64,000 bases of DNA from assembly GCA_016790285.1 (NCBI GenBank), contig JAEUPJ010000083.1, positions 1-64,000 on the forward strand. The letters are read 5' to 3'. The notes beneath the pieces were generated by a model that was given only the letters and a program-made list of their open reading frames with translations, did no database searches and had not been told where the DNA came from. How positions within the stretch are numbered: the first letter of the stretch is position 1; every line of letters starts with the position of its first letter. Both the position numbers and the translations under genes were made by a program. Positions 8,502 to 21,441 of the stretch are shown in pieces. This DNA is from Roseateles sp. (GTDB lineage: Bacteria > Pseudomonadota > Gammaproteobacteria > Burkholderiales > Burkholderiaceae_C).

Positions 8502-10394
8502 TCACCCCCAGCCAAGCAGCAGCGCGACGCGGTAGGTGATGAACGAGGCCAGGTAGGCCAGGCCGAACAGATAGCCGGTCATGATCAGGGGCAGCTTGTA
8601 GCCCCCGGTCTCGCGCTTGACGGCGGCCAGCGTCGCGATGCACTGCGGCGCGAAGACGTACCAGGCCAGCAGCGACAGGGCCGTGGCCAGGCTCCAGCTC
8701 TGGGCGATCAGCGGTGCCAGGGCCTGCGCGGCGTCGTCGCCGGTGGCGGACAGCGCGTAGACCGTGCCCAACGCGCTGATGGCGACCTCGCGCGCCGCCA
8801 GGCCCGGCACCAGCGCCAGGCTGATCTGCCAGTTGAAGCCGATGGGCTCGAAGATCTTGGCGAGACCCGCCCCGAGCCAGCCCGCCACGCTGTACTGGAT
8901 GGGTGCGCCCGTGGCGCCTTCCGGCGGCGCCGGGAAGCTGGCCAGCAGCCACAACGCGACGGTGAGCACCATGATGATGCCGCCCACGCGCTTGACGAAG
9001 ATGACCGCCCGCTGCCACAGCCCGATGGCGATGGAGCGTGGGTGCGGCCAGTGGTAGCTGGGCAGCTCCATCATCAACGGGCGCACCAGGCGGCCGCTGC
9101 TGGTGAAGCGCTTGAGCACCCAGGCCACGGCCAGCGCGCCCAGGATGCCGGCGAAGTACAGCCCGAACAGCACCAGCCCTTGCAATTCCAGCCCCGCCAC
9201 CTGCCGCTGCGGGATGAAGGCGCCGATCAGCAACGCATACACCGGCAAACGCGCCGAGCAGGTCATGAGCGGCGCGATGAGGATGGTGACGAGCCGGTCG
9301 CGCGGGTTCGAGATCGACCGCGTGGCCATGATGCCGGGGATGGCGCAGGCAAAGCTCGACAGAAGCGGGATGAAGCTGCGCCCGGACAGCCCCACGCTGC
9401 CCATCAGGCGGTCCAGCAGCAGCGCGGCGCGCGGCAGGTAGCCCGACTCCTCCAGCACCAGGATGAAGAAGAACAGGATGAGGATCTGCGGCAGGAAGGC
9501 CAGCACGCCGCCCGCGCCGGCGATGACGCCGTCCACGATGAGGCTGTGCAGCCAGCCCTCGGGCAGCCAGTGCCCGACCTGGGCGCCGAGCCAGGCCATG
9601 CCGGCCTCGATCACGTCCTTGGGCGGCTCGGCCCACGAGAAGACGGCCTGGAACAGGAAGAACAGCAGCACGGCCAGGATGACCGAGCCCGCCACCGGGT
9701 GCAGCAGCACGCGGTCCACGCGGTCACTCGGCAGCGTCGGCAGGTCCTGGTCGAGCTGCAGCGCCTTGAGCATGGTCTTGACGGTGACGTGGTCGTCGAC
9801 CTGCAGCTCGCCCCCCTGTGGCAGGGGCGCACCTTGCCACACCTCGGGCTGGTCCAGCAGGCCGCGCAGCTCGTCCAGGCCTTCCTTGTGGATGGCCACC
9901 GTGCGCACCACGGGCAGGCCGAGCTGGGCGCTGAGGGCTGCGGCATCCACCTTGAGCCCGCGGCGCGCGGCCAGGTCAGCCATGTTCAGGGCCACGACGA
10001 TGGGCAGGCCCATGCGGCGCACGGCCAGCAGCAGGCGCAGGTTGCGGCGCAGGTTGGTCGCGTCCAGCACGCACACGACGAGGTCGGGACGCTTCTCGCC
10101 CTTGGCGCGGCCGGCGAGCACGTCGCAGGTCACGCGTTCATCGGGGGAGCGCGGGTGCAGGCTGTAGGTGCCGGGCAGGTCGAGCAGGCGCAAGGCCTTG
10201 CCGGCTGGCGTGAGCAGCCGCCCTTCCTTGCGCTCGACCGTGACGCCAGCATAGTTGGCCACCTTCTGGTGGCTGCCGGTCAGGCCGTTGAAGAGCGCCG
10301 TCTTGCCGCAGTTCGGGTTGCCCACGAGGGCGACCAGCTTGCCCCCGCGGTGGACGTGGATGACGGCCGGGTGGTCGTTGCGGGCCTCAGACAT
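8502..10394 (-). CDS. feoB: Ferrous iron transport protein B
   Basis: 630-residue Fe(II) permease. The N-terminal G-protein domain has G1 GNPNCGKTALFN (residues 25-36), G3 DLPGTYSL and G4 NMAD. The polytopic membrane part carries the paired gate motifs, including the SFIPLLSSFACAIPGIM region. It is shorter than E. coli FeoB (773 residues) but complete in frame. The start overlaps the feoA stop by eight bases, so the two are co-translated under the upstream Fur box. No feoC-like gene follows. Confidence 0.96.
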   Translation of the reverse strand: MSEARNDHPAVIHVHRGGKLVALVGNPNCGKTALFNGLTGSHQKVANYAGVTVERKEGRLLTPAGKALRLLDLPGTYSLHPRSPDERVTCDVLAGRAKGEKRPDLVVCVLDATNLRRNLRLLLAVRRMGLPIVVALNMADLAARRGLKVDAAALSAQLGLPVVRTVAIHKEGLDELRGLLDQPEVWQGAPLPQGGELQVDDHVTVKTMLKALQLDQDLPTLPSDRVDRVLLHPVAGSVILAVLLFFLFQAVFSWAEPPKDVIEAGMAWLGAQVGHWLPEGWLHSLIVDGVIAGAGGVLAFLPQILILFFFILVLEESGYLPRAALLLDRLMGSVGLSGRSFIPLLSSFACAIPGIMATRSISNPRDRLVTILIAPLMTCSARLPVYALLIGAFIPQRQVAGLELQGLVLFGLYFAGILGALAVAWVLKRFTSSGRLVRPLMMELPSYHWPHPRSIAIGLWQRAVIFVKRVGGIIMVLTVALWLLASFPAPPEGATGAPIQYSVAGWLGAGLAKIFEPIGFNWQISLALVPGLAAREVAISALGTVYALSATGDDAAQALAPLIAQSWSLATALSLLAWYVFAPQCIATLAAVKRETGGYKLPLIMTGYLFGLAYLASFITYRVALLLGWG

Positions 10395-10647
10395 GGCGCG
10401 GCGTCACGGCGATGCATTCCGCCTCGGCGTGGCGCAGCGCGAACGTCGATTGCCCCACCCGCACCACCAGGTTGCCCGTGCGCTGGGCACCGCGGCGCAG
10501 CACGCGCACGGCTTCACCCGGCAGGAAACCCAGGTCTGCCAGCCAACCCGCCCACTCCGGCGAGTGCTGGGGCGCGCTGACCTGCTCGACGGTCAGTGCC
10601 TGCCCGGCAGGGGCGGCGGCAAGACTGGTGGGCAGCGACTCGGACAT
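10387..10647 (-). CDS. feoA: Ferrous iron transport protein A
   Basis: 86-residue SH3-like cytoplasmic partner of FeoB. It shows the core WLADLGFLPGEAVRVLRRG followed by LVVRVGQSTFALRHAEAECI. It is first gene of the feoAB operon. A strong Fur box starts about 22 bases upstream of the ATG, so expression should rise under iron limitation. Confidence 0.93.
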   Translation of the reverse strand: MSESLPTSLAAAPAGQALTVEQVSAPQHSPEWAGWLADLGFLPGEAVRVLRRGAQRTGNLVVRVGQSTFALRHAEAECIAVTPRHV

Positions 10648-10668
10648 GGCGTGGCGACGACGGTCGTT

Positions 10669-10689
10669 TGATGAGAATGATTCTCATTG
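10669..10689 (-). promoter_or_regulatory. Fur box of feoAB
   Basis: ATGAGAATGATTCTCAT (10671-10687) is a near-perfect inverted repeat matching the Fur consensus GATAATGATAATCATTATC. A TACAAT hexamer on the minus strand (10691-10686) overlaps it and could be the -10 element, so bound Fur would block RNA polymerase. Confidence 0.88.
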
Positions 10690-10701
10690 TACGCAAGCTT
10701 G

Positions 10702-10734
10702 CCCGGCGTCGGCGCCGGGTACGGGCTTTGCCCG
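10702..10734. repeat. Two tandem GC hairpins between feoA and the hybrid kinase gene
   Basis: CCCGGCG-TCGG-CGCCGGG (10702-10719) and CGGGC-TTT-GCCCG (10722-10734) lie side by side between the 3' end of the kinase gene and the feoA promoter. They may end kinase transcription before it enters feoAB, but no T-tract follows. Confidence 0.4.
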
Positions 10735-10754
10735 CAACTTTCCTGCGCCGGGGG

Positions 10755-14548
<3,794 letters not shown>

Positions 14549-14552
<4 letters not shown>

Positions 14553-15793
14553 GGCCGCCCTCCACTGCGAGAAATGACCGCGACCCAATGCTCGGTCGAG
14601 CGGAAGCCGGGCCAGGGCTCGGGCCGGATGTAGCGCGGCAACAGATAGACCTCGGCCAGCTCGCCGCCCGGACGCACCTGCGCGATGCGCAACTGGCGCC
14701 ACTGGTGGCGGGAATGGCCATCGATCGCTGCGAAACCCTCGGGCGCGGCCACGCTCTGGTGCACGACGTTGGCATTGACGGCATCGGTGCGCGCGCTGCC
14801 GATCTCCACCACCGACGCCGCCCAGAGCTTGAGGGCGACATAGGTCGAGACTGCCGGGTCGCTGGCGGTGGCGCCCTCACCCTGGCTGCGCCGCAGCCGC
14901 GCGAGGAAGTCCTGGTTGCCGGGGCCGGGGAGCGACTGCAGATAGCCCCAGGCCGTGAAGTGACGGTCCAGCCGGCCGCCGTCGAAGGCCTTCATCTCGG
15001 GCTCCGCGGCGCTCAGGGACAGCAGCGGCAGGTCCGTCAGGCCGGCGGTGGCGAGGGCATCGAAAAAGGCCTGGTTGCTGTCACCGCTGATGGTGCTGAG
15101 CACGACGTCGGGCGTGAGCTTCATCAGGTCGGCCATGACGCCGCCCATGTCACGGCCGCCCATCGGCAGGTAACGCTCGCCCAGCACCTGCCCGCCGCTC
15201 AGCGCAATGAAGTCGCGCAGCACCGCGCCGAGCCGCCGCGGGTAGCTGCCTTCGGAGCCGACCAGGTAGACACGTCTGCCGAACCCGTGCATGGCCCAGT
15301 CCGCGGCCGGCAGGGCCTGCTGGTTGGGCGTGGGGCCGGTGTAGACGATGTGGGCCGACGTCTCCATGCCTTCGTAGGCGGCCGGGTAGAACAGCAGGTG
15401 CCGGTGCGCCTCCACCACCGGCTTGACGGCCTGGCGGCAACTGGCCGAGCCGCACCCGAAGAGCGCGGCGACGCGTTCGGTCGTGATCAGCCGCTCTGCC
15501 GCTGCCGCCGCCACGCGGGCATCGGCGCGGGTGTCCTCCAAGCGCAGTTCCACCCGCCGGCCCAGCAGGCCGCCGCCCGCGTTGATCTCATCCACCGCCA
15601 GACGCGCTGCGGCCACCTGGGGCACCTCGCCCTGGGCCGTCGGGCCGCTGAGGGCGTACAGCAGGCCGATGACGATGGGGCCGCGCTCGGCGGGCACCGC
15701 CGGCTTCAGGGTCATCCACGCAGCCAGCGCAAGACCGAGCAACAGGAGCAGCAGGCCGCCGCGCCGTGCGAGTCGGGCCCGCGCAGCCTGCAT
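14549..15793 (-). CDS. UrtA/AmiC-like periplasmic substrate-binding protein
   Basis: 414-residue type I periplasmic binding protein with an N-terminal hydrophobic segment (LLLLLLGLALAAWMTL) that is a signal peptide or anchor. It resembles the urea/short-chain amide group: IGLLYALSGPTAQGE, LLFYPAAYEGMETS, YTGPTPNQQ and DVVLSTISGDSNQAFF. No ABC permease or ATPase gene is near. It sits between a receiver/kinase gene and a hybrid kinase gene, with coupled translation to the latter. It therefore probably acts as a ligand-sensing accessory of the phosphorelay rather than in uptake. Confidence 0.85.
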
Positions 15794-15796
15794 GCG

Positions 15797-16963
15797 CTAC
15801 CCCGCCGTGCGCCGCGCCTCGGGCGAGATCAGGGGCAGTGTGAGGCGCACCGTCGTGCCCACGCCGGGTGTGGACTCGACCTGGATCTGCCCGCCGAGCG
15901 CAAACGTGACGAGGTTGCGCACGATGTACAGCCCCGGCTCGCTGCGATTCTGGCCAAAGCGCGTGGAGAAGAAGGGGTCGAACACCCGTCCCAACATGCC
16001 CGGCGGGATGCCCACGCCGTGGTCCTGCACGGTGATGACGAGCTGGTCGGTGCCCAGCGGCCGCACCCGCAGGTGCACCTCGCCGCCGGCTTCCCGGTAG
16101 GCATGCTTGATCGCGTTCTGGATCAGCGTCGTGAGCACCTTGGCCAGCGCACCTCGGAAGCTCAGCAGGTGCTGGTCGTCGGTGGCGTCGACCTCGCAGC
16201 GCACCTGGTGCGTCTCGAGTGCGGGGGCGAGCGAAGCCACGGTTTCGTCGATCACCTCCAGCAGCGAAAAGCTGCGCCGCTGGTCACCAAAGTTGTCGGC
16301 GGTGGACTGCAGGAAGGAGTCGACGATGGACAGCGTGCGCTGCAGGTTGGACAGCACGAGCGCGACACTCTCCTCGCTGACGCGCAGGTGCTTGTCCAGG
16401 TCGCTGCGCTTGATGTTGCCGCCTTGCGAGACGACGCGCAGCTGCGCCAGGTCGTCCTGCAGCGTGCAGGCCGAGATGAGGGCGTTGCCCAAGGGCGAGC
16501 TCAGCTCCTGGGCGATGCCCGAGATGGTGCGCCCGACCGAGGCGAGCTTGTCGCGCTGGAACAGCTCGATCTGCGAGCGCGCGAAGCTCTCGGAGGCGAG
16601 CTTCAAGGCCAGCTGGGTGCGCACCCGCGCCTTGACGACGACGTCGACGAAGGGCTTGGGGATGTAGTCGACCGCACCGTGGGCGAAGCCCTCGGCCTCG
16701 TCAGCCGCGCCGCCCTGCACCGTCACGAAGATGACCGGGATGCCCCGGGTGCGCGGGTCGGCCTTCAGGCGGTCGCAGACCTCGTAGCCGCTCATCTCCG
16801 GCATCAACACATCCAGCAGGATCAGGTCTGGCAGCTGCTGTGCGCAGTAGGCCAGCGCCTCAGCACCGCTGGTGGCCATGGAGACCTCGCACTCGTCCAC
16901 CAGCAGTTGGTAGAGCGCGTGGATGTTGCTGGGCTGATCGTCGACGACAAGGATGAGTGGCAT
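15797..16963 (-). CDS. Receiver plus degenerate histidine kinase (phospho-His replaced by Gln)
   Basis: 388-residue protein with an N-terminal receiver (VVDDQPSN, phospho-site D51 in LLDVLMPEM, K in IPKPF), a coiled linker and a kinase-type core. The H-box reads GIAQELSSPLG where related kinases have AHELNTPLG: residue 152 is Gln (codon CAG). The ATPase domain keeps its N-box (IQNAIKHA) and DHGVGIP loop. It cannot autophosphorylate at the usual site and may act as a scaffold, phosphatase or ATP-binding switch controlled by its receiver. It is first in the minus operon, three bases before the binding-protein gene. Confidence 0.88.
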   Translation of the reverse strand: MPLILVVDDQPSNIHALYQLLVDECEVSMATSGAEALAYCAQQLPDLILLDVLMPEMSGYEVCDRLKADPRTRGIPVIFVTVQGGAADEAEGFAHGAVDYIPKPFVDVVVKARVRTQLALKLASESFARSQIELFQRDKLASVGRTISGIAQELSSPLGNALISACTLQDDLAQLRVVSQGGNIKRSDLDKHLRVSEESVALVLSNLQRTLSIVDSFLQSTADNFGDQRRSFSLLEVIDETVASLAPALETHQVRCEVDATDDQHLLSFRGALAKVLTTLIQNAIKHAYREAGGEVHLRVRPLGTDQLVITVQDHGVGIPPGMLGRVFDPFFSTRFGQNRSEPGLYIVRNLVTFALGGQIQVESTPGVGTTVRLTLPLISPEARRTAG

Positions 16964-17010
16964 GGCTGCTCAGGATAACCGGAGCCCCCCCAGTACTTGG
17001 CCCTGGCGCG

Positions 17011-17029
17011 CCCTGGGCTTTCCCCAGGG
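17011..17029. repeat. Inverted repeat in the divergent kinase promoter region
   Basis: CCCTGGG (17011-17017) and CCCAGGG (17023-17029) form a symmetrical site in the 129-base region between the two divergent signalling operons. It lies about 64 bases before the plus-strand start and about 48 bases before the minus-strand start, so one bound regulator could control both. A CATAAT hexamer at 17063-17068 is a candidate -10 for the plus operon. Confidence 0.4.
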
Positions 17030-17092
17030 AGACACCTGCACTTTTCACAGGCTCGACCATCCCATAATCTGGGGAAGTCACCACACCCCCCG

Positions 17093-19432
17093 ATGCCACA
17101 GCGCCCGCTCAAGCCAGGTCTTCTCTGGGTCGCCCTGGCCGCACAGCTGGCACTGCTGCTGCTCCTGTTGTCGGCACGCCAGGGTCTCGGCCCCACGCTG
17201 TACGCAGCCCTGGTGATTATTTGCCTCTTGATCGGCTTGACAGCCACCCAGCTCTGGCAGCTTGGCCGCCGCACTGACGCCTCCGGTGCGCCGCCCCTCG
17301 CGACCGGCGACGCCCAGGCCCGCACACGCTTCCTGACGCAGCTCAGCCACGAGATCCGCACACCCATGAACGCCGTCATGGGCATGACGCAGCTGGCGCT
17401 GCAGACACCCCTGAGCGCCGAGCAGCGCGAGCTGCTGAACAAGGCCGACGCCGCCTCCCGCGCACTGCTCGGGCTCATCGTCGATGCCCTGGACGTCGCC
17501 CGGCTGGAAGACGGCCAGACCCGGCTGGCCGAGCAGCCGCTGCGCCTGGAGGATGTCGTCGCGCAGGCCATTGAGCAGGTGCGACCGCTGCACACCAACC
17601 CGGGAGTGGCCCTCGTCTGCGACTGGGCCGACGCCAGCCTGCTCGGCCTGCGCGGCGAACTGCTTGGCGACGCGCAGCGCCTGCAGCAGGTGCTCGTCAA
17701 CCTGCTGGCGCACGCCATCCGGTTTACCTCCAGCGGCCAGGTGCTGCTTCGCGTGGCCGCCCACCCGAGCGACGCGACCGGGCGCGTGCCGCTTTGCATC
17801 ACCGTGCAGGACAGCGGCCCGGGCATGACCCCGGAGCAGCTGGACAGCCTCATCAGCGACACGCCGCCGGCCGAGACGCCCGGCTCGCTGCGCTTTGCGG
17901 GCGCAGGGCTTGGCCTCACCACCGCCCGCCGCCTGGCCGAGCTGATGAGCGGCCGGCTGGACGCCCAGAGCCAACCCGGGCGCGGCAGCAGTTTCGAGGT
18001 GCGCCTGGCGCTGCTGCCCAACCCGCAGGGCTTGCCCGCCACGCCCCTGCCACCGCTGCGGCTGCTGCTGGCCAAGGCGGCGACGGACAGCCGGGAAGCC
18101 GCCCTCGCCCTGCTCGACCACCTGGGCCTGGGCGCCGGGCGGGCCGCCAGCGCGACGGCGGCCTCCACGCTGGCAGCCGTCGCCGAGGCGCGCGAGGCCG
18201 GCCGGCCATTCGACTGGCTGCTCCTGGACTGGTTGCTGCCTGGGCCTGGGCCGACGGGCGCCGACCTGCTCGCTCAGTTGCGCCGTGAACACCCCGGCCT
18301 GCGCATTGCGGTGCTCACCCCACCGGGGCCGGACGCCGAGCCCGCGCAGGCCCGTGCCTTTGGTGCGCGGGCGCTGTGCCCCGAGCCGCTGCTGCCCGCC
18401 GATCTGCGCCGGCTGCTTGCGGACTCGCCCGCCGATGTCCCGGGCGACCGCCCCGCCGGCGCCGACGCCCAGCTGCTGGCGGGCCTGCGCGTGCTGCTCG
18501 TGGAGGACCACCCGATCAACCAGGAGATCGCCGTGCGCATGCTCAGCAGCCGCGGCGCGACGGTGACGGTCGCGGGCAACGGCCAGGAAGGCCTGGACCG
18601 CCTCCAGGCCGAAGGCCCCGCAGCCTACGACCTGGTGCTGATGGACCTGCAGATGCCCGTGCTGGACGGCCTGAGCGCGACGCGACGGCTGCGCGAGCTG
18701 CCTGCCTTCGACGCCTTGCCCGTGCTGGCCATGACGGCGCATGCCCTGCCCGAGGAGAAGGCCCAGTGCCTGGCGGCCGGCATGCAGGGCCACATCGCCA
18801 AGCCGCTCAACGTGGGCCGGCTCGTCCGCGAGGTCAAGCGCTATCTGCCCGCCCCGCCGCCGGAGGCGGAGCGGGCCCCGCTGGACCTGCAGCTGGGCTT
18901 GCGCCAGTTCGACGGGCAGACGGCGCTGTACCGTCGCACGCTGCAGGGCTTTGCCGACCAGTACGCCGACGGCCTGGCGCAGTGGCCCGCATGGCTGGCA
19001 GAAGGCGCCTGGCTGGACCTGCGCCGTGCGGCGCATACCCTGCAAGGCCTGGCCGCCACGCTGGGCGCCCAGCCCCTGCATGCCGCCGCCCTCGCGCTGG
19101 AGCGCAGCGCCATGCTGGCCGATGCGCACGGCGCCGCCGCCCACCTGGGGCGCACACAGTCGGCCTTGCAGCGCGTGCTCGACGACATCGCCCAGGCTCT
19201 GGCGCGCCCCGCCGAATCCACGCCCGCGGCCGACGCAGGCCCGGGGCAGCTGGCTGAACTGCGCGAGCTCCTGGCCCAGAACGACAGCCGCGCGCTGGAC
19301 TGGTGGCAGGCCCACGGCGCCCACAGTGGCATGGACGGCGAGCGACGACATGCCATCGATGCCGCCCTCGCCGCCCTGGACTTCGACGCCGCTGCCGCCG
19401 CGCTCGGCCCGCCTGCGGAGGGCGGCGCGTGA
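17093..19432 (+). CDS. Hybrid histidine kinase with altered N-box, pseudo-receiver, REC and HPt
   Basis: 779-residue inner-membrane kinase. Two membrane helices (about 10-28 and 34-56) leave almost no periplasmic domain. HisKA has H86 in [10 protein letters not shown]. The ATPase N-box reads NLLAHAIRFT, so the metal-binding Asn is His207, while DSGPGM and GAGLGL are kept. A first receiver-like domain lacks the acidic pair and the lysine. A second is complete (LLVEDHPIN, LMDLQMPVLDG, AKPLN). HPt contains AHTLQGLAATLG and a helical module ends the protein. Start: ATG at 17093. The stop overlaps the next GTG. Confidence 0.9.
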   Translation: MPQRPLKPGLLWVALAAQLALLLLLLSARQGLGPTLYAALVIICLLIGLTATQLWQLGRRTDASGAPPLATGDAQARTRFLTQLSHEIRTPMNAVMGMTQLALQTPLSAEQRELLNKADAASRALLGLIVDALDVARLEDGQTRLAEQPLRLEDVVAQAIEQVRPLHTNPGVALVCDWADASLLGLRGELLGDAQRLQQVLVNLLAHAIRFTSSGQVLLRVAAHPSDATGRVPLCITVQDSGPGMTPEQLDSLISDTPPAETPGSLRFAGAGLGLTTARRLAELMSGRLDAQSQPGRGSSFEVRLALLPNPQGLPATPLPPLRLLLAKAATDSREAALALLDHLGLGAGRAASATAASTLAAVAEAREAGRPFDWLLLDWLLPGPGPTGADLLAQLRREHPGLRIAVLTPPGPDAEPAQARAFGARALCPEPLLPADLRRLLADSPADVPGDRPAGADAQLLAGLRVLLVEDHPINQEIAVRMLSSRGATVTVAGNGQEGLDRLQAEGPAAYDLVLMDLQMPVLDGLSATRRLRELPAFDALPVLAMTAHALPEEKAQCLAAGMQGHIAKPLNVGRLVREVKRYLPAPPPEAERAPLDLQLGLRQFDGQTALYRRTLQGFADQYADGLAQWPAWLAEGAWLDLRRAAHTLQGLAATLGAQPLHAAALALERSAMLADAHGAAAHLGRTQSALQRVLDDIAQALARPAESTPAADAGPGQLAELRELLAQNDSRALDWWQAHGAHSGMDGERRHAIDAALAALDFDAAAAALGPPAEGGA

Positions 19433-21441
19433 AGGGGCCGGCCCTCGTCGTGCTCGGCCCGTTCGGCACGCGCTGGCTGTTCAAGGTCATCGTCGCCTCG
19501 GCGCTGCTCGCCTGGGCCAGCGAGACGGCACTCGGCGTCATCGAGCCCAGCGACCGCATCGCCTACCCGCTCATCGCCACCAGCTTTTCCGCACTCGCGC
19601 TGCTCGTGTGGCGCCGGCCGCAGCATCTGCGGCGCTGGCAGCGCACGGGCGCGACCATCGTGGCGCTGTATTTCAGCCTCAGCATGCTGCAGTTCACGCT
19701 GCGCCCCGACCCCGGGCCGGGGCTGTACACGCTCGGCAGCTTCGGCGCCTGGGCGATGGGCGGCTGCCTGCTGCTGTTCACGACGTGGCGTGCGCGCGAA
19801 GCCCTGGTCATCTCGCTCGGGATGATCTTCGCGATGGTGGCGCCGCCGACGGTGCTGCGCTTCCTGGGCACGCCGCCGCAGTGGCTCATCGAGGGCTGGC
19901 CGCTGATCGCCAACCTCGTGCTGTGCCAGACGATGTTCTGCTTTGCGCTGTGGGGCCTGTCGCGCCAGCTCGCGCGGCTCACGCAGCTGGCCCCCACACC
20001 GCGCGGCCTGGTCACGGCGGACGACCTCGTCGCCGCGCGGCTGGCCGAGGTGGAGCGCTCGCGCGCGGCGGCGGAGGCGGCCTCGCGGGCCAAGTCCGAC
20101 TTCCTCGCCAACATCGGCCACGAGATCCGCACACCGATGAACACCGTGCTGGGCCTCACGCGGCTGCTGCTGCAGGGGCGGCTGCAGACGGAGCAGCGCA
20201 GCAAGCTGCAGGAGGTGGCACGGGCGGGCGAATCGCTCGTCAAGCTCATCGACGGCCTGCTCGACTTTGCCGACCTCGACGCAGGCCGCATGCAGCTCAG
20301 CGCCGACCCCGTGCACCTGGAGTCCCTGCTCGCCCATGCCTTCGACGTGGTGCGGCCCAGTGCCCAGTCCAAGCACCTGGAGCTGGTCTGCGACATCGTC
20401 TCGCCCGAGCTGCTGGGGCAGGCCGGTGCGCGCCGCGGCGACGCGGTGCGCCTGACGCAGCTCATCACGGAGCTGCTGGTGAACGCGGTGAAGTTCACCC
20501 CGAGCGGCCAGGTCAGCCTGAGCGCCATGGTCGACACCACGGGCGGCTGGGTGCTGCGCGTGCGCGACAGCGGCGTGGGCCTCACGCCCGAGCAGCTCGC
20601 CCGGCTCTTCACGCCCTTCGGCCAGGCCGAGGCCGGCGCCACGCGCCGCTTCGGCGGCACGGGCCTGGGCCTGGCCATCTGCCGCGCCCTGGCCGAGCGC
20701 ATGGGTGGGTCTCTCACCGCCCGCAGCAGCCTCGGCCAGGGCAGCGAGTTCGAGCTGACGCTGCCGCCGTCGCCCTGCCCCGACTACAAGCTGCCCTCGC
20801 CGCCACCGGCACGCCGTGTGATGCTGGTGCAGGCTCCGCACGCCGGGGGTCATGACAGCCTCATGGCCCTGCTCAAGGCGCTGGTGCCGGGCAACCGCAT
20901 CGAGCTGGTCTCGCAGGGGCGCCAGGCCATCAGCCGGCTGCTCGCGCTGCCGCAGGCGCAGGCCTACGACCTGCTCATCATCGACTGGGTGCTGCCCGAC
21001 ATGGAGGGCGGCGAGTTGCTGATGCAGCTGCCCCGCAGCGGCCCGCCCAAGGCCCGCCGCACGGTGCTGCTGAGCGCCTTCGACACCCCGGTGCTGCGCG
21101 AGCGCGCCCAGCGCCAGGGTGCGCAGGCGGTGTGCGCCAAGCCGCTGCTGCCGCACATGCTGCGCCGGCTGCTGGACCTGGATCGCCCCCTGCCCGTGGA
21201 GGCACCGCCCGCCGACGATGGCCCCGCCAGCGCTCCGCCGGCCGACCCCGCCGCCCTCATCCGCGAACTCGACGCCCTGCTGGGCCAGGCCGACAGCCAC
21301 GCGCTCACGCTGTGGGCCCAGCACGAAGCCACGTTCATCGGCGCCCTGCCCGCGCGCCAGGCCAAGGCGCTGGCCGGGGCGATGCAGCGGTTCGATTTCG
21401 ATGAGGCCCAGGCCGCACTGCGAGGGGAGATCCCGCCATGA
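19429..21441 (+). CDS. Six-helix membrane hybrid histidine kinase with atypical receiver
   Basis: 670-residue kinase starting at GTG 19429, which overlaps the previous stop. About six membrane helices fill residues 10-180 and look like an unnamed integral sensor. Then come HisKA with H231 in [11 protein letters not shown] and an intact ATPase domain (TELLVNAVKFT, DSGVGLTPE, GGTGLGLA). The receiver keeps the phospho-site (LIIDWVLPD) and lysine (AKPLLP) but has QA in place of the metal-binding acidic pair. There is no HPt; it ends in the helical module shared with its neighbours, so phosphotransfer probably uses another protein's HPt. Confidence 0.9.
   Translation: MKGPALVVLGPFGTRWLFKVIVASALLAWASETALGVIEPSDRIAYPLIATSFSALALLVWRRPQHLRRWQRTGATIVALYFSLSMLQFTLRPDPGPGLYTLGSFGAWAMGGCLLLFTTWRAREALVISLGMIFAMVAPPTVLRFLGTPPQWLIEGWPLIANLVLCQTMFCFALWGLSRQLARLTQLAPTPRGLVTADDLVAARLAEVERSRAAAEAASRAKSDFLANIGHEIRTPMNTVLGLTRLLLQGRLQTEQRSKLQEVARAGESLVKLIDGLLDFADLDAGRMQLSADPVHLESLLAHAFDVVRPSAQSKHLELVCDIVSPELLGQAGARRGDAVRLTQLITELLVNAVKFTPSGQVSLSAMVDTTGGWVLRVRDSGVGLTPEQLARLFTPFGQAEAGATRRFGGTGLGLAICRALAERMGGSLTARSSLGQGSEFELTLPPSPCPDYKLPSPPPARRVMLVQAPHAGGHDSLMALLKALVPGNRIELVSQGRQAISRLLALPQAQAYDLLIIDWVLPDMEGGELLMQLPRSGPPKARRTVLLSAFDTPVLRERAQRQGAQAVCAKPLLPHMLRRLLDLDRPLPVEAPPADDGPASAPPADPAALIRELDALLGQADSHALTLWAQHEATFIGALPARQAKALAGAMQRFDFDEAQAALRGEIPP

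Noticed and set aside
15797-16963. Frameshift or sequence error suspected from the missing phospho-histidine
   Set aside because: The frame is open and collinear with the family on both sides of the site; a single codon change is the simpler reading, so it is kept as a finding rather than a pseudogene.
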